Below are positions 1 to 8,443 of a stretch of 64,000 nt of DNA, in pieces. The stretch lies in the NCBI GenBank assembly GCA_027451985.1, contig DAIDHS010000010.1, forward strand, positions 1 to 64,000. Reading direction: 5' to 3'. Source of the DNA: Elusimicrobiota bacterium. GTDB taxonomy: Bacteria > Elusimicrobiota > Elusimicrobia > UBA1565 > UBA9628. Made by a program: the position numbers and the translations under genes. Below the pieces are notes generated by a model, which saw only the letters and a program-made list of their open reading frames with translations, did no database searches and was not told the DNA's origin. The first letter of the stretch is position 1; each line of letters opens with the position of its first letter.

Positions 1-577
1 ACTTGAGGCTCTTGAGCCGGTCGTAATCCGGGTATTGGGAGTTCTCGGAGCCTTCTTCGATAGAGGTGTCGTCGAGATTGGAGATTGCTTCGCCGTTGAT
101 GGAACGGGCCCAGTCGATGGCGGGAGCCTGGATGCCGTCGAGGTAATCGAACTGGACGTTGGCGGCCGATTCTTTGTCCCGTTCGCGCAGGACCAGCTGG
201 ATGTTGTGCTGCGCGCAGACAGCGCGGCCGTCGCTATCAATGTCGCAGGATTTTTGCTCGAGGTAGATGAGGGATCCATCGTCCGGATAATCGGAGGGCG
301 CGGCGGGGGACTTCAGCGCCGCCTTGAGAATCGGATCGGCGATGTCCGCCGCGGTTTTTTCACCCGGGACGCCGAAGACGTGGACCAGCTTGACCTTAAG
401 CACCTGGGAGAGGGGGTAAGAGGTCTCGCGGCCGTCCGCCCTCAAGACGACGGCGGCCGAATCGATGCGGATCACGTCGCCGGAGATTTCTGCGCCGGCA
501 TTGGTGAAGACGATGTCAGCATGTACCAGGCCTGGGGCGAGCGCGGCCAGAATTGCCGCGAGAGCGAGCTTTTTCAT
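1..577 (-). CDS. Secreted DUF3857-like protein (3' end outside window)
   Basis: The reading frame is open from an ATG at 577 to the window edge, about 192 codons, so its C-terminus is not seen. The N-terminus (MKKLALAAIL..., ending near VHA) is a clear signal peptide, so the product is exported. The segment after about residue 100, with charged beta-rich sequence such as IQLVLRERDKE and a region around SNLEDTSIEEGSE, resembles the beta-sandwich found in DUF3857 proteins. Its start overlaps the stop of the transglutaminase-like gene just upstream (ATGA), so the two are translationally coupled and probably act together in the periplasm. Substrate unknown. The DUF3857 assignment is an inference from the pattern and the neighbour. 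Confidence 0.6.
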   Translation of the reverse strand, partial: MKKLALAAILAALAPGLVHADIVFTNAGAEISGDVIRIDSAAVVLRADGRETSYPLSQVLKVKLVHVFGVPGEKTAADIADPILKAALKSPAAPSDYPDDGSLIYLEQKSCDIDSDGRAVCAQHNIQLVLRERDKESAANVQFDYLDGIQAPAIDWARSINGEAISNLDDTSIEEGSENSQYPDYDRLKSLK

Positions 578-2664
578 GCGCCCTCCTTCTTGAGAAAGAC
601 GCGCTCGCGCGTCAAATGGGAGACCTGGTCGAGGAATTTCTTGTGGGCCTGGTACTCCGAGGCGGGGTAAATCAGCTGGGCGCGCTTGAAGTCGGCCTCG
701 CAGTTGAGGCGGCGGCCGCGCGCCTTGCAGTCCAGCGAAAAAGACTCGCCCGGGCCTTTGACCCGGACGGACTTGGGCGCGGATTCGACGCGAAAGCCGG
801 CGGGCAGGCTGATCGCGTAATGGTAGCGTTTTTCCTCAGGCTCATGGTATTCGATGGCGTAAAGGCGTTTGACCAGGGAAACTTCCGGGAAATCCATCTC
901 GAAGTTCGGAAGCTTGAGGATGTAGAGGTCGCCCGCGCGGATGAGGTAGTCCGGAAGGCGGCAGCTCCAGCCGAGCAGGAAAGGTTTGGCGATGTCCTCG
1001 GCGTTCTTCGCCTCGTAGGAGGTCAGGACGGCCGAGGGGCTGATGGCGGAGACCTGCTCCTCGAAGCTGGCCTTCAAATCGCTGGCCTTCAAGCTCTTGT
1101 AGTAGCCGCGCAGTTCGGCCTCGTGCGTGCCGTCGTAACGGGCGGAGAAATCGACCGTCGCGTCGGCGTCCGAGCTCACGGCGACGCCGTACTCGTAGAC
1201 GCTGGCGTTCTGCGAAGGCTTGGGCGTGGGCACGCGGATGATCTTGCGGCCGAAGACGTCTAACACCTTCACGCCGTAGTCCATGGCCGGAATCTGGGGG
1301 TAGCGGAAGTCCTCGCCCACGGAGTCGAGAAACATGCCGCGGCCGTCCAGCGTCACGTGGGTGATGGCATGCTCGAAATCGATGCCGGGAACCTGAAAAT
1401 CATGGACGGCGCTGTAGTTGGTGTCGAGCAGGACAGGAGTCGAACGCACGCCGATGACGCGCAGCATCGTGGTCAGAAGCAGGGCTTTGTCGATGCAGCA
1501 GCCGTAACGCCGCTTCCACGTGAGGTTGGCGTCGTAGCCGCCCCAGCCGGAGGCGACGCCCATCTTGACCGCGATGTAGCGCACGCGCTTCTGGACGTAG
1601 CGGTAGATCGCGGCGACCTTGGCCTGCTGGGTCGGTTCATCCTTGACGAGATTTAGGGTGAACTTCTTAAGCTCGGGGCTGGGCTTGGTCCGCGCATCGT
1701 ACATCTTGGCCAGCCAGGAATAGATGCGGCCCCAGCGGTCGAAGAGGGAGGCCTTGACGTATGGCGAGATGTCCTCGTATTGGACCATCCGCGGCTCGCT
1801 GATGATGGGCGGCAGGTTGCGCAGGCGCCATTCGTAGGTTGTGCGGCCGTGGGCCTTCGTAACGATGGGCTTGGCCAGGCTTTTCCATTTCCCGGAGAAA
1901 TTGCGTGCAGAATAATACAAGGTGCGCCCCTGGGGCACGGAAATGCGCAGGGCCGACTCTTTGACCGGAACCCAGTCCTGGAATCCCCAGTTGGGGAAAA
2001 AGAAGTCCTTGCGGAACGGGTTGTAGGTTTCGGTTTCAACTTCCCATTCGATAATGGATCCGACCTCAAGCTGGGGGAGCTGGTAAGAGGCGACCCGGTA
2101 GTCCTGGAAAAACAACGATTCGGCTTGCGGGCTGGTGACTCGGATTTTGGAGCGATCCAAGGGATAAACTCGTCCGTCCGGCTCGTAGACCGTCGCCTTC
2201 AGGATGTTCACGCGGCTGCGGCCGTCTTCGAAAGAGCCCGAGACCTGCCCCCAGGAGCTTTCCAGCCCTTCCTTTAATATCTGGCCGATGAAGAGTTGGC
2301 GCTCCACGCGCGTGCCGTCGGGCCGGAGAACGATGTCGTCGTCCTCGGCCAGAGCCGCGCCGTCGACGCCGGGATAATTCTTCTCGAACGCCGCGGCTTG
2401 GCGGAAAAGTTCTGTTCCGCGCGCGGCCAGAGCCGGGTTCGCCGCCGCGGAAGCCTGTTCGGGGAGGGCGGCTTGGGCGAAGCGGATCTCCTCAACGGCC
2501 TCGCGCGGCAGGACTTTGCCGTCCGGGAGGATGACGCCGGCTTTGTCAACGAGAACGGGGGAAGCGTTTTTTTCTCCGCCCGCGCGCAACTTCAAGACGG
2601 CCGCGGACGATACGGCAGAAAAACTCAAAATGACGGCGATGACGGCGGACAGGACTCGGGGCAT
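574..2664 (-). CDS. DUF3857 / transglutaminase-like secreted protein
   Basis: This 696-residue exported protein has a signal peptide (MPRVLSAVIAVIL...SSA), a beta-rich DUF3857 region at roughly residues 50-320, and a transglutaminase-like cysteine-protease fold near 350-450. The triad is visible: Cys in YGCCIDKALLL (about 387), His in FEHAITHV (about 431) and Asp in LDSVGEDF (about 446). A C-terminal beta domain follows. The ATG at 2664 is preferred over an upstream in-frame start because GGGAGG lies just before it and the signal peptide begins there. It is coupled by ATGA to the next gene downstream. Proteins of this architecture are common in diderms, but their substrates are mostly unknown. 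Confidence 0.85.
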   Translation of the reverse strand: MPRVLSAVIAVILSFSAVSSAAVLKLRAGGEKNASPVLVDKAGVILPDGKVLPREAVEEIRFAQAALPEQASAAANPALAARGTELFRQAAAFEKNYPGVDGAALAEDDDIVLRPDGTRVERQLFIGQILKEGLESSWGQVSGSFEDGRSRVNILKATVYEPDGRVYPLDRSKIRVTSPQAESLFFQDYRVASYQLPQLEVGSIIEWEVETETYNPFRKDFFFPNWGFQDWVPVKESALRISVPQGRTLYYSARNFSGKWKSLAKPIVTKAHGRTTYEWRLRNLPPIISEPRMVQYEDISPYVKASLFDRWGRIYSWLAKMYDARTKPSPELKKFTLNLVKDEPTQQAKVAAIYRYVQKRVRYIAVKMGVASGWGGYDANLTWKRRYGCCIDKALLLTTMLRVIGVRSTPVLLDTNYSAVHDFQVPGIDFEHAITHVTLDGRGMFLDSVGEDFRYPQIPAMDYGVKVLDVFGRKIIRVPTPKPSQNASVYEYGVAVSSDADATVDFSARYDGTHEAELRGYYKSLKASDLKASFEEQVSAISPSAVLTSYEAKNAEDIAKPFLLGWSCRLPDYLIRAGDLYILKLPNFEMDFPEVSLVKRLYAIEYHEPEEKRYHYAISLPAGFRVESAPKSVRVKGPGESFSLDCKARGRRLNCEADFKRAQLIYPASEYQAHKKFLDQVSHLTRERVFLKKEGA

Positions 2665-2756
2665 CAAAACCTCCCGAAAAGTGTGCTGTCCGCACGATAG
2701 CATACTCTTGCTTGAGGCGCAACCAAAGCGGCGCTGGACGCCGGGATTTTCGACAC

Positions 2757-2772
2757 GGGCTAAAGCGTTGCA
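2757..2772 (+). promoter_or_regulatory. Predicted sigma-54 promoter of the sulfur cassette
   Basis: GGGCTAAAGCGTTGCA contains GG (2758-2759), exactly ten bases, then GC (2770-2771) inside TTGCA. This is the -24/-12 spacing of RpoN promoters. The expected start of transcription near 2783 leaves about 32 bases before the ATG at 2815, with room for the GGAGG ribosome site. It is one of about ten sites of the same design in the first 28 kb. Confidence 0.55.
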
Positions 2773-2814
2773 TAAATAAAAAGGCGTATGCCGGATTCCG
2801 AATGCGGAGGTGCT

Positions 2815-3219
2815 ATGGCGGAGAAATTCTCAGTCATCATGTTCAGCGGAACGGCCGATAAATTCATCCCGCTGGGAGTCTTGACGCAGGCAGCGGCGGC
2901 CATGGAGATGGAGGTCAGCGTCTTTGTAACGGGTTTCGCTTTGGGGGCTTTCGCAAAAAAACACATGGAGCCTCCGTTTCCCGCCGAATTCGCGGCCATG
3001 GCCCCGGCGTTGGCAAAAGGGCTCAAGGCGGCCAAGGTTCCTTCTTGGGAGGAAATGCTGCGCCAAGCGAAGGATCTGGGCGCCAAGGTTTATGCCTGCT
3101 CCATGATGAGCGAGGTCATGGGGCTGAAGAAGAGCGATTTCAGCGACTTGGTCGATGATGTGGTGGGGGCCGCCACATTTTTGGAGAAGGCTGAAAACGG
3201 GCAAACCATCTTTATCTGA
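2815..3219 (+). CDS. DsrE-family (DsrE2-like) sulfur-carrier protein
   Basis: This 134-residue cytoplasmic protein has the Rossmann-like DsrE/F fold pattern: an N-terminal strand KFSVIMFSGTAD, a glycine-poor helix, and a conserved late cysteine in VYACSMMSEVMG (about residue 94), the likely persulfide carrier. DsrE2-type proteins pass sulfane sulfur to TusA-like partners. Here a TusA-like gene follows three bases after the stop and a flavoprotein follows that, the usual context for this family. The start at 2815 was chosen because GGAGG lies 5-6 bases upstream; the longer frame from 2788 lacks this. A sigma-54-type promoter precedes the gene. Confidence 0.8.
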   Translation: MAEKFSVIMFSGTADKFIPLGVLTQAAAAMEMEVSVFVTGFALGAFAKKHMEPPFPAEFAAMAPALAKGLKAAKVPSWEEMLRQAKDLGAKVYACSMMSEVMGLKKSDFSDLVDDVVGAATFLEKAENGQTIFI

Positions 3220-3222
3220 GCT

Positions 3223-3468
3223 ATGGACGCCGGAGCAACGCGCCGCAGGGTGGTCGACGCCAGAGATAAGTCTTGCCCCGGGCCGATCACGGACTTGGCT
3301 TTGGCCTATAGGCGCTCCAAGATCGGCGACGTTATAGAGCTGTGGGCGACTGATCCGGGCGTGCGGGCCGACGTGCGCGCCTGGGCCGCCAAAACGGGAA
3401 ACGAACTTGTTTCCCTGGAAGACAAAAGCGGCGCCATCGTGAGCGTGTTGCGTATACTAAGGAGATGA
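3223..3468 (+). CDS. tusA: TusA/SirA-like sulfurtransferase
   Basis: This 81-residue protein has the TusA fold signature: the CPGP motif with the sulfur-accepting Cys18, followed by an amphipathic helix (DLALAYRRSK) and a strand with GDVIELWATDPG. TusA-like proteins relay persulfide sulfur between enzymes. It sits between the DsrE-like gene and the FAD oxidoreductase with gaps of only a few bases, so the three are one transcription unit for sulfide or sulfane-sulfur handling rather than tRNA thiolation. The name is by family; a stand-alone biosynthetic role is not excluded. Confidence 0.85.
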   Translation: MDAGATRRRVVDARDKSCPGPITDLALAYRRSKIGDVIELWATDPGVRADVRAWAAKTGNELVSLEDKSGAIVSVLRILRR

Positions 3469-3469
3469 T

Positions 3470-4669
3470 ATGGGCGGTGTGCTGATTCTGGGCGGCGGCA
3501 CGGGCGGAACGTTGCTCGCCAACATGCTCGCGCGCCGCGGCATTGAGATTACCGTGGTCAGCGAGTCGCCGGAGCACCTCTTCCAGCCGGCCCTCCTCTA
3601 CATCGCCCTGGCCGGCGCTGGCGCGGACATCGTCCGGGACGAGCGCGCTCTGCTCGCCAAGCGCGTTCGGTTCGCACGGGAGCGGATTGTGCGGGTGAAT
3701 CTCGCCGCCCATCGGGCAGAGGCCGCCTCCGGGGCTCGTTTCGATTATGACTCCTTGGTTGTGGCTACCGGTGCGCGGGCGGAACCGGCGCAGATCCCCG
3801 GCCTAGCAGAAATCGCGGAGCGCTACGGCAACTACCACTCCGGAATAACCGCGGCGCAAAAACTTTGGAAGGCCCTCGACTCCTTTCGCGGCGGCACCGT
3901 GGCCGTGGGTCAGGCTTCTCCGATCTGCGTGTGCCCGCCGTCGCCGGTCGAGGGCGTTCTGCTCATCGACAAGCTTCTGCGCCGAAGGTGGCTTAGAAGC
4001 AAGTCTCGCCTGATTTTCTTCACACCTTTTCCGCGCACATATCCGGCCGAACCGATTAATGAAATTGTGGAACCGCTTCTCAAAGCCCGCGGCATTGAAG
4101 TTAAGACTTTTTTCGACGTGGACCGCGTGGAACCGGCGTCCCGCACCATTTTTTCCATCGAGGGCGAGCGCATCGACTGCGACCTGCCCATCATCGTTCC
4201 GCCCGTTTGCGGCGCGGACGTCGCTTACGAGCCGGACGGCGCGCTCAACGCCGATCGTTTCATCGCAGTCGACAAGAAGACGCTGCGCATCAAGGATACA
4301 GACTCCGCCTACGCCATCGGCGATGCCACGGATCTGCCGACCTCGAAGGCCGGCGCGGGCGCCCATCTTCAGGCGAAGACGGTTTTCAGGGAGCTGATGG
4401 GGGAGCCGGCGGAATTCAACGGCCGCACGCATTGCGCCTTCGATCTCGGAAACGGCACGGGAACTTTCGTCATCAGCTCCTACTCCGCTCCGGCCGTGCG
4501 GTACCCACCGACGCGCATCAAGCGCCTCATGAAGATGCTTATGGGCCGCGTTTACTGGCTGAGCCTCAGCGGGCTTTTCGAGACGATTTTCAACTGGTAC
4601 TTTTCCTGGACCGCGCCTGAGCGTCTCGCGGCGCGTTGGCCTAGGTTTTGGAGGCGCGCAAATCGATGA
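3470..4669 (+). CDS. FAD-dependent oxidoreductase, sulfide:quinone reductase-like
   Basis: This 399-residue protein opens with a dinucleotide-binding motif (LILGGGTGGTLLAN, residues 5-18) and has a second nucleotide segment with VVATGARAEP, typical of the SQR/NDH-2 family. Cysteines near 152 and 154 (SPICVCPPSP), 246 (PPVCGAD) and 321 could form the redox disulfide or polysulfide site of SQRs. The C-terminal 50 residues are hydrophobic and amphipathic (LSGLFETIFNWYFSW), fitting monotopic membrane attachment. AAGGAG precedes the start. With DsrE and TusA upstream it probably oxidises sulfide or persulfide and feeds electrons to the quinone pool. Its 3' end overlaps the convergent ligase gene by 29 bases. 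Confidence 0.75.
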   Translation: MGGVLILGGGTGGTLLANMLARRGIEITVVSESPEHLFQPALLYIALAGAGADIVRDERALLAKRVRFARERIVRVNLAAHRAEAASGARFDYDSLVVATGARAEPAQIPGLAEIAERYGNYHSGITAAQKLWKALDSFRGGTVAVGQASPICVCPPSPVEGVLLIDKLLRRRWLRSKSRLIFFTPFPRTYPAEPINEIVEPLLKARGIEVKTFFDVDRVEPASRTIFSIEGERIDCDLPIIVPPVCGADVAYEPDGALNADRFIAVDKKTLRIKDTDSAYAIGDATDLPTSKAGAGAHLQAKTVFRELMGEPAEFNGRTHCAFDLGNGTGTFVISSYSAPAVRYPPTRIKRLMKMLMGRVYWLSLSGLFETIFNWYFSWTAPERLAARWPRFWRRANR

Positions 4670-5921
4670 TGCGCCGCAGCTTGCCCGTGCGGGGGTTGGT
4701 TTCCAGTTCTCCGGGCGCGCGCCACTCCACCCGAAGCGGGTGGATTTTGTCTTCCCCAACGAAGCGCCGCAGCATGGGCTGGCGGATGTGGAGGGCTTGG
4801 ACGATGCGGCGTTCGAGCGGTTTCCTTTCTTTCGGCGGGACGCGGGCGGCGACGCGCAGGGCTAATCCGTCTTTGCCGCCGCGGTGTTCCATGACCATCT
4901 GCAGCTGGATGGGGCCTGACCGTGGCAGGGACTCCCTGACCGTCTTGAAGGCCTCATCGAAGCCCACGGACAGGGAGGCGACGCGGGCAGAGTCTTCCGA
5001 GCGTCCAAGAAGCCGGTACTTGCGGTTGGACGCTCCTTTAGGCTCAATCCACATCGCCCGATCGCCCACGGGATAGCGGATAATCGGCATCAACCGCCGC
5101 GTTAGGGAGGTGACGAACGCGAGCCCCTCGCGGCCGGGCTCGGCAAGGGGATCACCCGTCTTTTCGTCCAAGATTTCATAGACGGAATGCCCATCGCAAG
5201 AGCGAAACTCGTTGGGCCCGCAGCCGGGGTCCGCGTAACCCAGCATTCCCGCGTCGTTGCTCGCGTAGCCGATGGAGCGGATGCGGGCTTTAGGGAAGGC
5301 CGCATGGGCCTGAAGGCGCTGATCGGGTTGCATGGGTTCGCCCGCAAAAAGGATGAGCCTTATCTTGGGCAGGCAAAGCCCGCGAGTTTTGAGGAGTCCG
5401 GCCAGGGCCGAGATCGTGCTCGGCAGCCCCGCGAGCACGCTAGCTTCGTGCTCTTTGAGGAGGGAAATCGTGTCGGGCGGCGGCGTCGTGCCCGTGATGG
5501 GCAGTTGGAGCGTACGCACGGGGCATTCCTCAAGCACTTTGTGGGTGAAGAGGAACGAGCCGTAGAGGGCCCCTGAATAGAAGAGGTTTGCGACACGATC
5601 GCCGTTCCGAAGACCGCTCAAGGCCAGCTTGCGGGCGAAGTAGGCGGAAAATTCGTTCCATTCGTCGCGGGAGAAGACGGAAAATTTCGGCTTTCCGGTC
5701 GTCCCGCCGCTGCGCAGCAGAATGCCGTCCCTGATGGGTCCGGTCAGGAGCCGGTTGCCGCGGTAGGAATTGGCCCGCCAGAAGTTTTCTTGGCGTACGG
5801 CGGGGAGGGACACAAGCGAATCGATTTTTTGCGGAAGGCCGCGGTAAAGTTGGCGGTAAAACGGGGAGCGCTTGCGCGCGAAGGCGATGAGCGCCGCAGC
5901 GGTCTTGCCTGGGTGTGCCAT
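4641..5921 (-). CDS. PaaK-like acyl-adenylate-forming ligase
   Basis: This 426-residue enzyme is of the ANL superfamily, closest in pattern to phenylacetate-CoA ligases. It has the phosphate-binding loop RSGGTTGKPKFS (about residue 71), the SIGYASNDAGMLGY region and the RYPVGDRA motif that contacts AMP. It should activate a carboxylic acid as acyl-AMP. It is the last gene of the luxE/luxC-type operon and starts one base inside the stop of the preceding fusion gene (TGATG). It resembles the ligase half of that fusion, so the operon encodes two paralogous ligases. Substrate unknown. Confidence 0.75.
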   Translation of the reverse strand: MAHPGKTAAALIAFARKRSPFYRQLYRGLPQKIDSLVSLPAVRQENFWRANSYRGNRLLTGPIRDGILLRSGGTTGKPKFSVFSRDEWNEFSAYFARKLALSGLRNGDRVANLFYSGALYGSFLFTHKVLEECPVRTLQLPITGTTPPPDTISLLKEHEASVLAGLPSTISALAGLLKTRGLCLPKIRLILFAGEPMQPDQRLQAHAAFPKARIRSIGYASNDAGMLGYADPGCGPNEFRSCDGHSVYEILDEKTGDPLAEPGREGLAFVTSLTRRLMPIIRYPVGDRAMWIEPKGASNRKYRLLGRSEDSARVASLSVGFDEAFKTVRESLPRSGPIQLQMVMEHRGGKDGLALRVAARVPPKERKPLERRIVQALHIRQPMLRRFVGEDKIHPLRVEWRAPGELETNPRTGKLRRIIDLRASKT

Positions 5922-8443
5922 CAGCGTTTGCGCTCGTCGATCACGCGCAGCAGTTTTCCGCTGGCGGCACTGCGCTTAAAGCCGGCGCCGGGCGTTTCTT
6001 CGGCGCCAAAAAGCAGGGTCTTATCATTCAAGACTACTTCCGCCAGATCTCTGTAATGCTCGAGGCAGGACTTCACGCACTGGGCGGCGCTCAGGCCGGC
6101 GCCCTTGGAGACGCGCAGCAGAATTTTTTCTCGGCGGTTTTCCTCGCGCAGACAGATTTGCAGCTCTCCCGCGTACCCGGCGTGGGTCGAAAGGATTTGC
6201 GCGAATTTCTGGTAGTTGAAGAAGGCCGTCCCGATTCGAAAAATGTCACCGACGCGGCCCAGGAGCTTGAAGCGGGGGGAAAGCCGCCCGCAGGGACAGG
6301 GTTCTCCGGGCTTGCCCAGCACCCAATGGCCCATGTCGCCGATGGCGTAGCGCGGAGGCTTGCCGGACCCGGGCTCGCGCGGCGAGAACACCAAGCGCCC
6401 GACTTCTTCGCCCGAGACCGGACGGTCCTCATCGAGTTTTAGGATCTCAAGATGATGGAGTCTTTGCTGCAAATGGTGCACGCCGTCGGCGCAGCGCCCG
6501 CACTGGAATCCCATTGGGCCGATGTCAACGCTGCCGTAGGCCGCGGAGCGGATGAGGCCTACGCCGAAGCGCTCCATCAGGCGCCGCCGCTGGGCTTCGG
6601 TGAAGTGCTCGCCGCCGTAGAAAATCTTCGCTACGCCGCGGTAGCGCCCGAGCAGCGCGGCGTTCTCCTCGAAGAGATTCATGAGGTAGGAAGGCATGCC
6701 CAGAAGCGCGTTGACCTTGTAATCGACGATGGCCTGCGCGACCATCTTGAGATCTTGATGGGCGGCCATGGGAAACTGGGCAACGCGCAGCCGCTCCAAG
6801 GCGGAAAAGATGCTGATGAAGCCCCCATAAAGCCCGCCGCAAAAGAACAGGTTCATGACACGATCCTTCTCCGGGTCGAGTCCGGCGGCGTAGAGCCCTT
6901 GCGCCCCGAAGAGCATGTCATCGTCGTATTGGTCGTAGGTGAAGGTCGAAAGCTTGGGCTTGCCAGTGCTGCCTCCACTCTTGAAGAACAGTCGCGCTTG
7001 CGGATTCTCAGAGGAAAACTTTTCCTTGGCAGTAATCTTGGGGAGAGACGGCCAGGGCGGAGGCGGGTAAAGGGTCAGCTCGTCGAAAGCGGAAATGCCT
7101 CGGCTCGGTACGGGCGTCTGCGCAGAGACGCGGCGGCAATAGCGCTGCAAGGCATAGAGCCCGTCGTGGGGCTCGCCGGAGTAGCTGCCAGTCATCGTGC
7201 CTAAGCGGCGCACTCGAGTCGCGCCGGCCGAAATCAGCCGCTGATTCAGCTCATAGACGTCCGCGGCGCCGCAAGCGAGGCCGACGGTCTGCAAATAGGC
7301 TTTCATCGGGCGCAGGACCCGGACGATGTCTTGCCGCGGCAATGGCTTGACCCAAACGGTGCGGTAAAGCGGCGAGGGCGTCAGCGCGGGCCGGGCATCG
7401 GCCAGGACGCGCCAAGCGCCGTCTTGAGCGGCAAGGACCCGGGCCTTTCCGAGGCAGGACTCCAGCTCCTGGCACTGCGCGACCATGCTGATTTCGGCCG
7501 CGGCCGCGTCGTCTGGCGCAAGGCGCGGCATGGTCTTGGAGACGCGGGCCAAAGTCCCGGCTAAATTCTCGGCCAACCGATTTGCGGCGCCCCATTCTGC
7601 CGCATCGACATAGACGCATTGCGGACTGGAGCAGGAGAGCTGCTCCAGACGGCAGCACTCTCTCGCTACCTCGTCAAGCGTTTCGGAACGGGAAGCGGAC
7701 TCTTTAGAAAGGTAGATGAAGGAAATGCGGTGTCCCCACTCGACGATGCGCGCGCTTGCGGGCGCCATTGTCCGGATGGAGGCGATGGCGCTCTCGCCGC
7801 CCCATGCCGCGATGCCGTCGGCGGCGGCAAAAACTTTGGACAGCAGGTCCCGCCGCTTCGACGGGATGCACGCGGCAATGAGATAGTTGTTGAGGGCGCC
7901 CGAGGAGTCGTTGCGCGCAAGAGCCTCCAGCAGGATTTGCGCGAAGCCGCAGTCGTCCGCTCCGGTTTTGACGAAATTGACGTTTCCCGACAGCAGCCCT
8001 TCGACCGCGCTCATGGCTCCGGTAGCGAAGGAGTTTTGCGGCGAGACGTGGACTAGGAGCCCCAGCGGCGCCCAGGCCTCGAAGAGATCGTCCTGGTAGG
8101 AGACGCGATTGAGCAGGAAAGGGCGCTTGGATCCCAGTTCGCGCTTCAGTTTGGCTTCGAGCGCCTCGCGTCCCAACATACCCGCGATTTCGGACAAGGC
8201 TGGCGCGATGTCCGTCCGGCGCGCCGCGCCGGACATCAGGAGCGTTTCTTCCAGCCGCCGGCGCAGCGGGGAGCGTTTGTCTAAAAGGGCCAGCGCCGTT
8301 TTGCCGCACGCGTCTAAGACCGCGGCGGTCGCCGCGGGTTCCGAGGGGATTGAGAGCGCGCCCAGGGCGGCGACGCGCTTTTCCAGTTCCTCGTCGTTGA
8401 TCCACTCGCCGCGCCAAAAGTGGGGCTTCATGCCGCGCGTCAT
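5921..8443 (-). CDS. Fused LuxC-type acyl reductase and PaaK-like ligase
   Basis: This 840-residue protein joins two enzymes. Residues about 1-445 match LuxC acyl-CoA/acyl-protein reductases: an aldehyde-dehydrogenase-like fold with the acyl-accepting Cys in EQLSCSSPQC (about 269), and an NADPH-site segment around VHVSPQNSFATGAM. Residues about 460-840 form an adenylating ligase with P-loop KSGGSTGKPKLS (about 486), SAAYGSVDIG, YAIGDMG and a CPCG knuckle. The ATG at 8443 overlaps the luxE stop (ATGA); the longer frame from 8551 has no such support. It would reduce an activated acyl group to an aldehyde. The fusion suggests substrate channelling between activation and reduction. Confidence 0.8.
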   Translation of the reverse strand: MTRGMKPHFWRGEWINDEELEKRVAALGALSIPSEPAATAAVLDACGKTALALLDKRSPLRRRLEETLLMSGAARRTDIAPALSEIAGMLGREALEAKLKRELGSKRPFLLNRVSYQDDLFEAWAPLGLLVHVSPQNSFATGAMSAVEGLLSGNVNFVKTGADDCGFAQILLEALARNDSSGALNNYLIAACIPSKRRDLLSKVFAAADGIAAWGGESAIASIRTMAPASARIVEWGHRISFIYLSKESASRSETLDEVARECCRLEQLSCSSPQCVYVDAAEWGAANRLAENLAGTLARVSKTMPRLAPDDAAAAEISMVAQCQELESCLGKARVLAAQDGAWRVLADARPALTPSPLYRTVWVKPLPRQDIVRVLRPMKAYLQTVGLACGAADVYELNQRLISAGATRVRRLGTMTGSYSGEPHDGLYALQRYCRRVSAQTPVPSRGISAFDELTLYPPPPWPSLPKITAKEKFSSENPQARLFFKSGGSTGKPKLSTFTYDQYDDDMLFGAQGLYAAGLDPEKDRVMNLFFCGGLYGGFISIFSALERLRVAQFPMAAHQDLKMVAQAIVDYKVNALLGMPSYLMNLFEENAALLGRYRGVAKIFYGGEHFTEAQRRRLMERFGVGLIRSAAYGSVDIGPMGFQCGRCADGVHHLQQRLHHLEILKLDEDRPVSGEEVGRLVFSPREPGSGKPPRYAIGDMGHWVLGKPGEPCPCGRLSPRFKLLGRVGDIFRIGTAFFNYQKFAQILSTHAGYAGELQICLREENRREKILLRVSKGAGLSAAQCVKSCLEHYRDLAEVVLNDKTLLFGAEETPGAGFKRSAASGKLLRVIDERKR

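Noticed and set aside
35-670. Plus-strand frame of 211 codons at the window start
   Set aside because: It runs antisense to a signal-peptide gene and the transglutaminase gene. Its composition is that of a G+C-rich shadow and it has no ribosome site.
3440-3462. Sigma-54-like TTGC sequence and TATACT before the SQR-like gene
   Set aside because: GG is absent at the required ten-base distance, and the gene is internal to the sulfur cassette, so a separate promoter is not needed.
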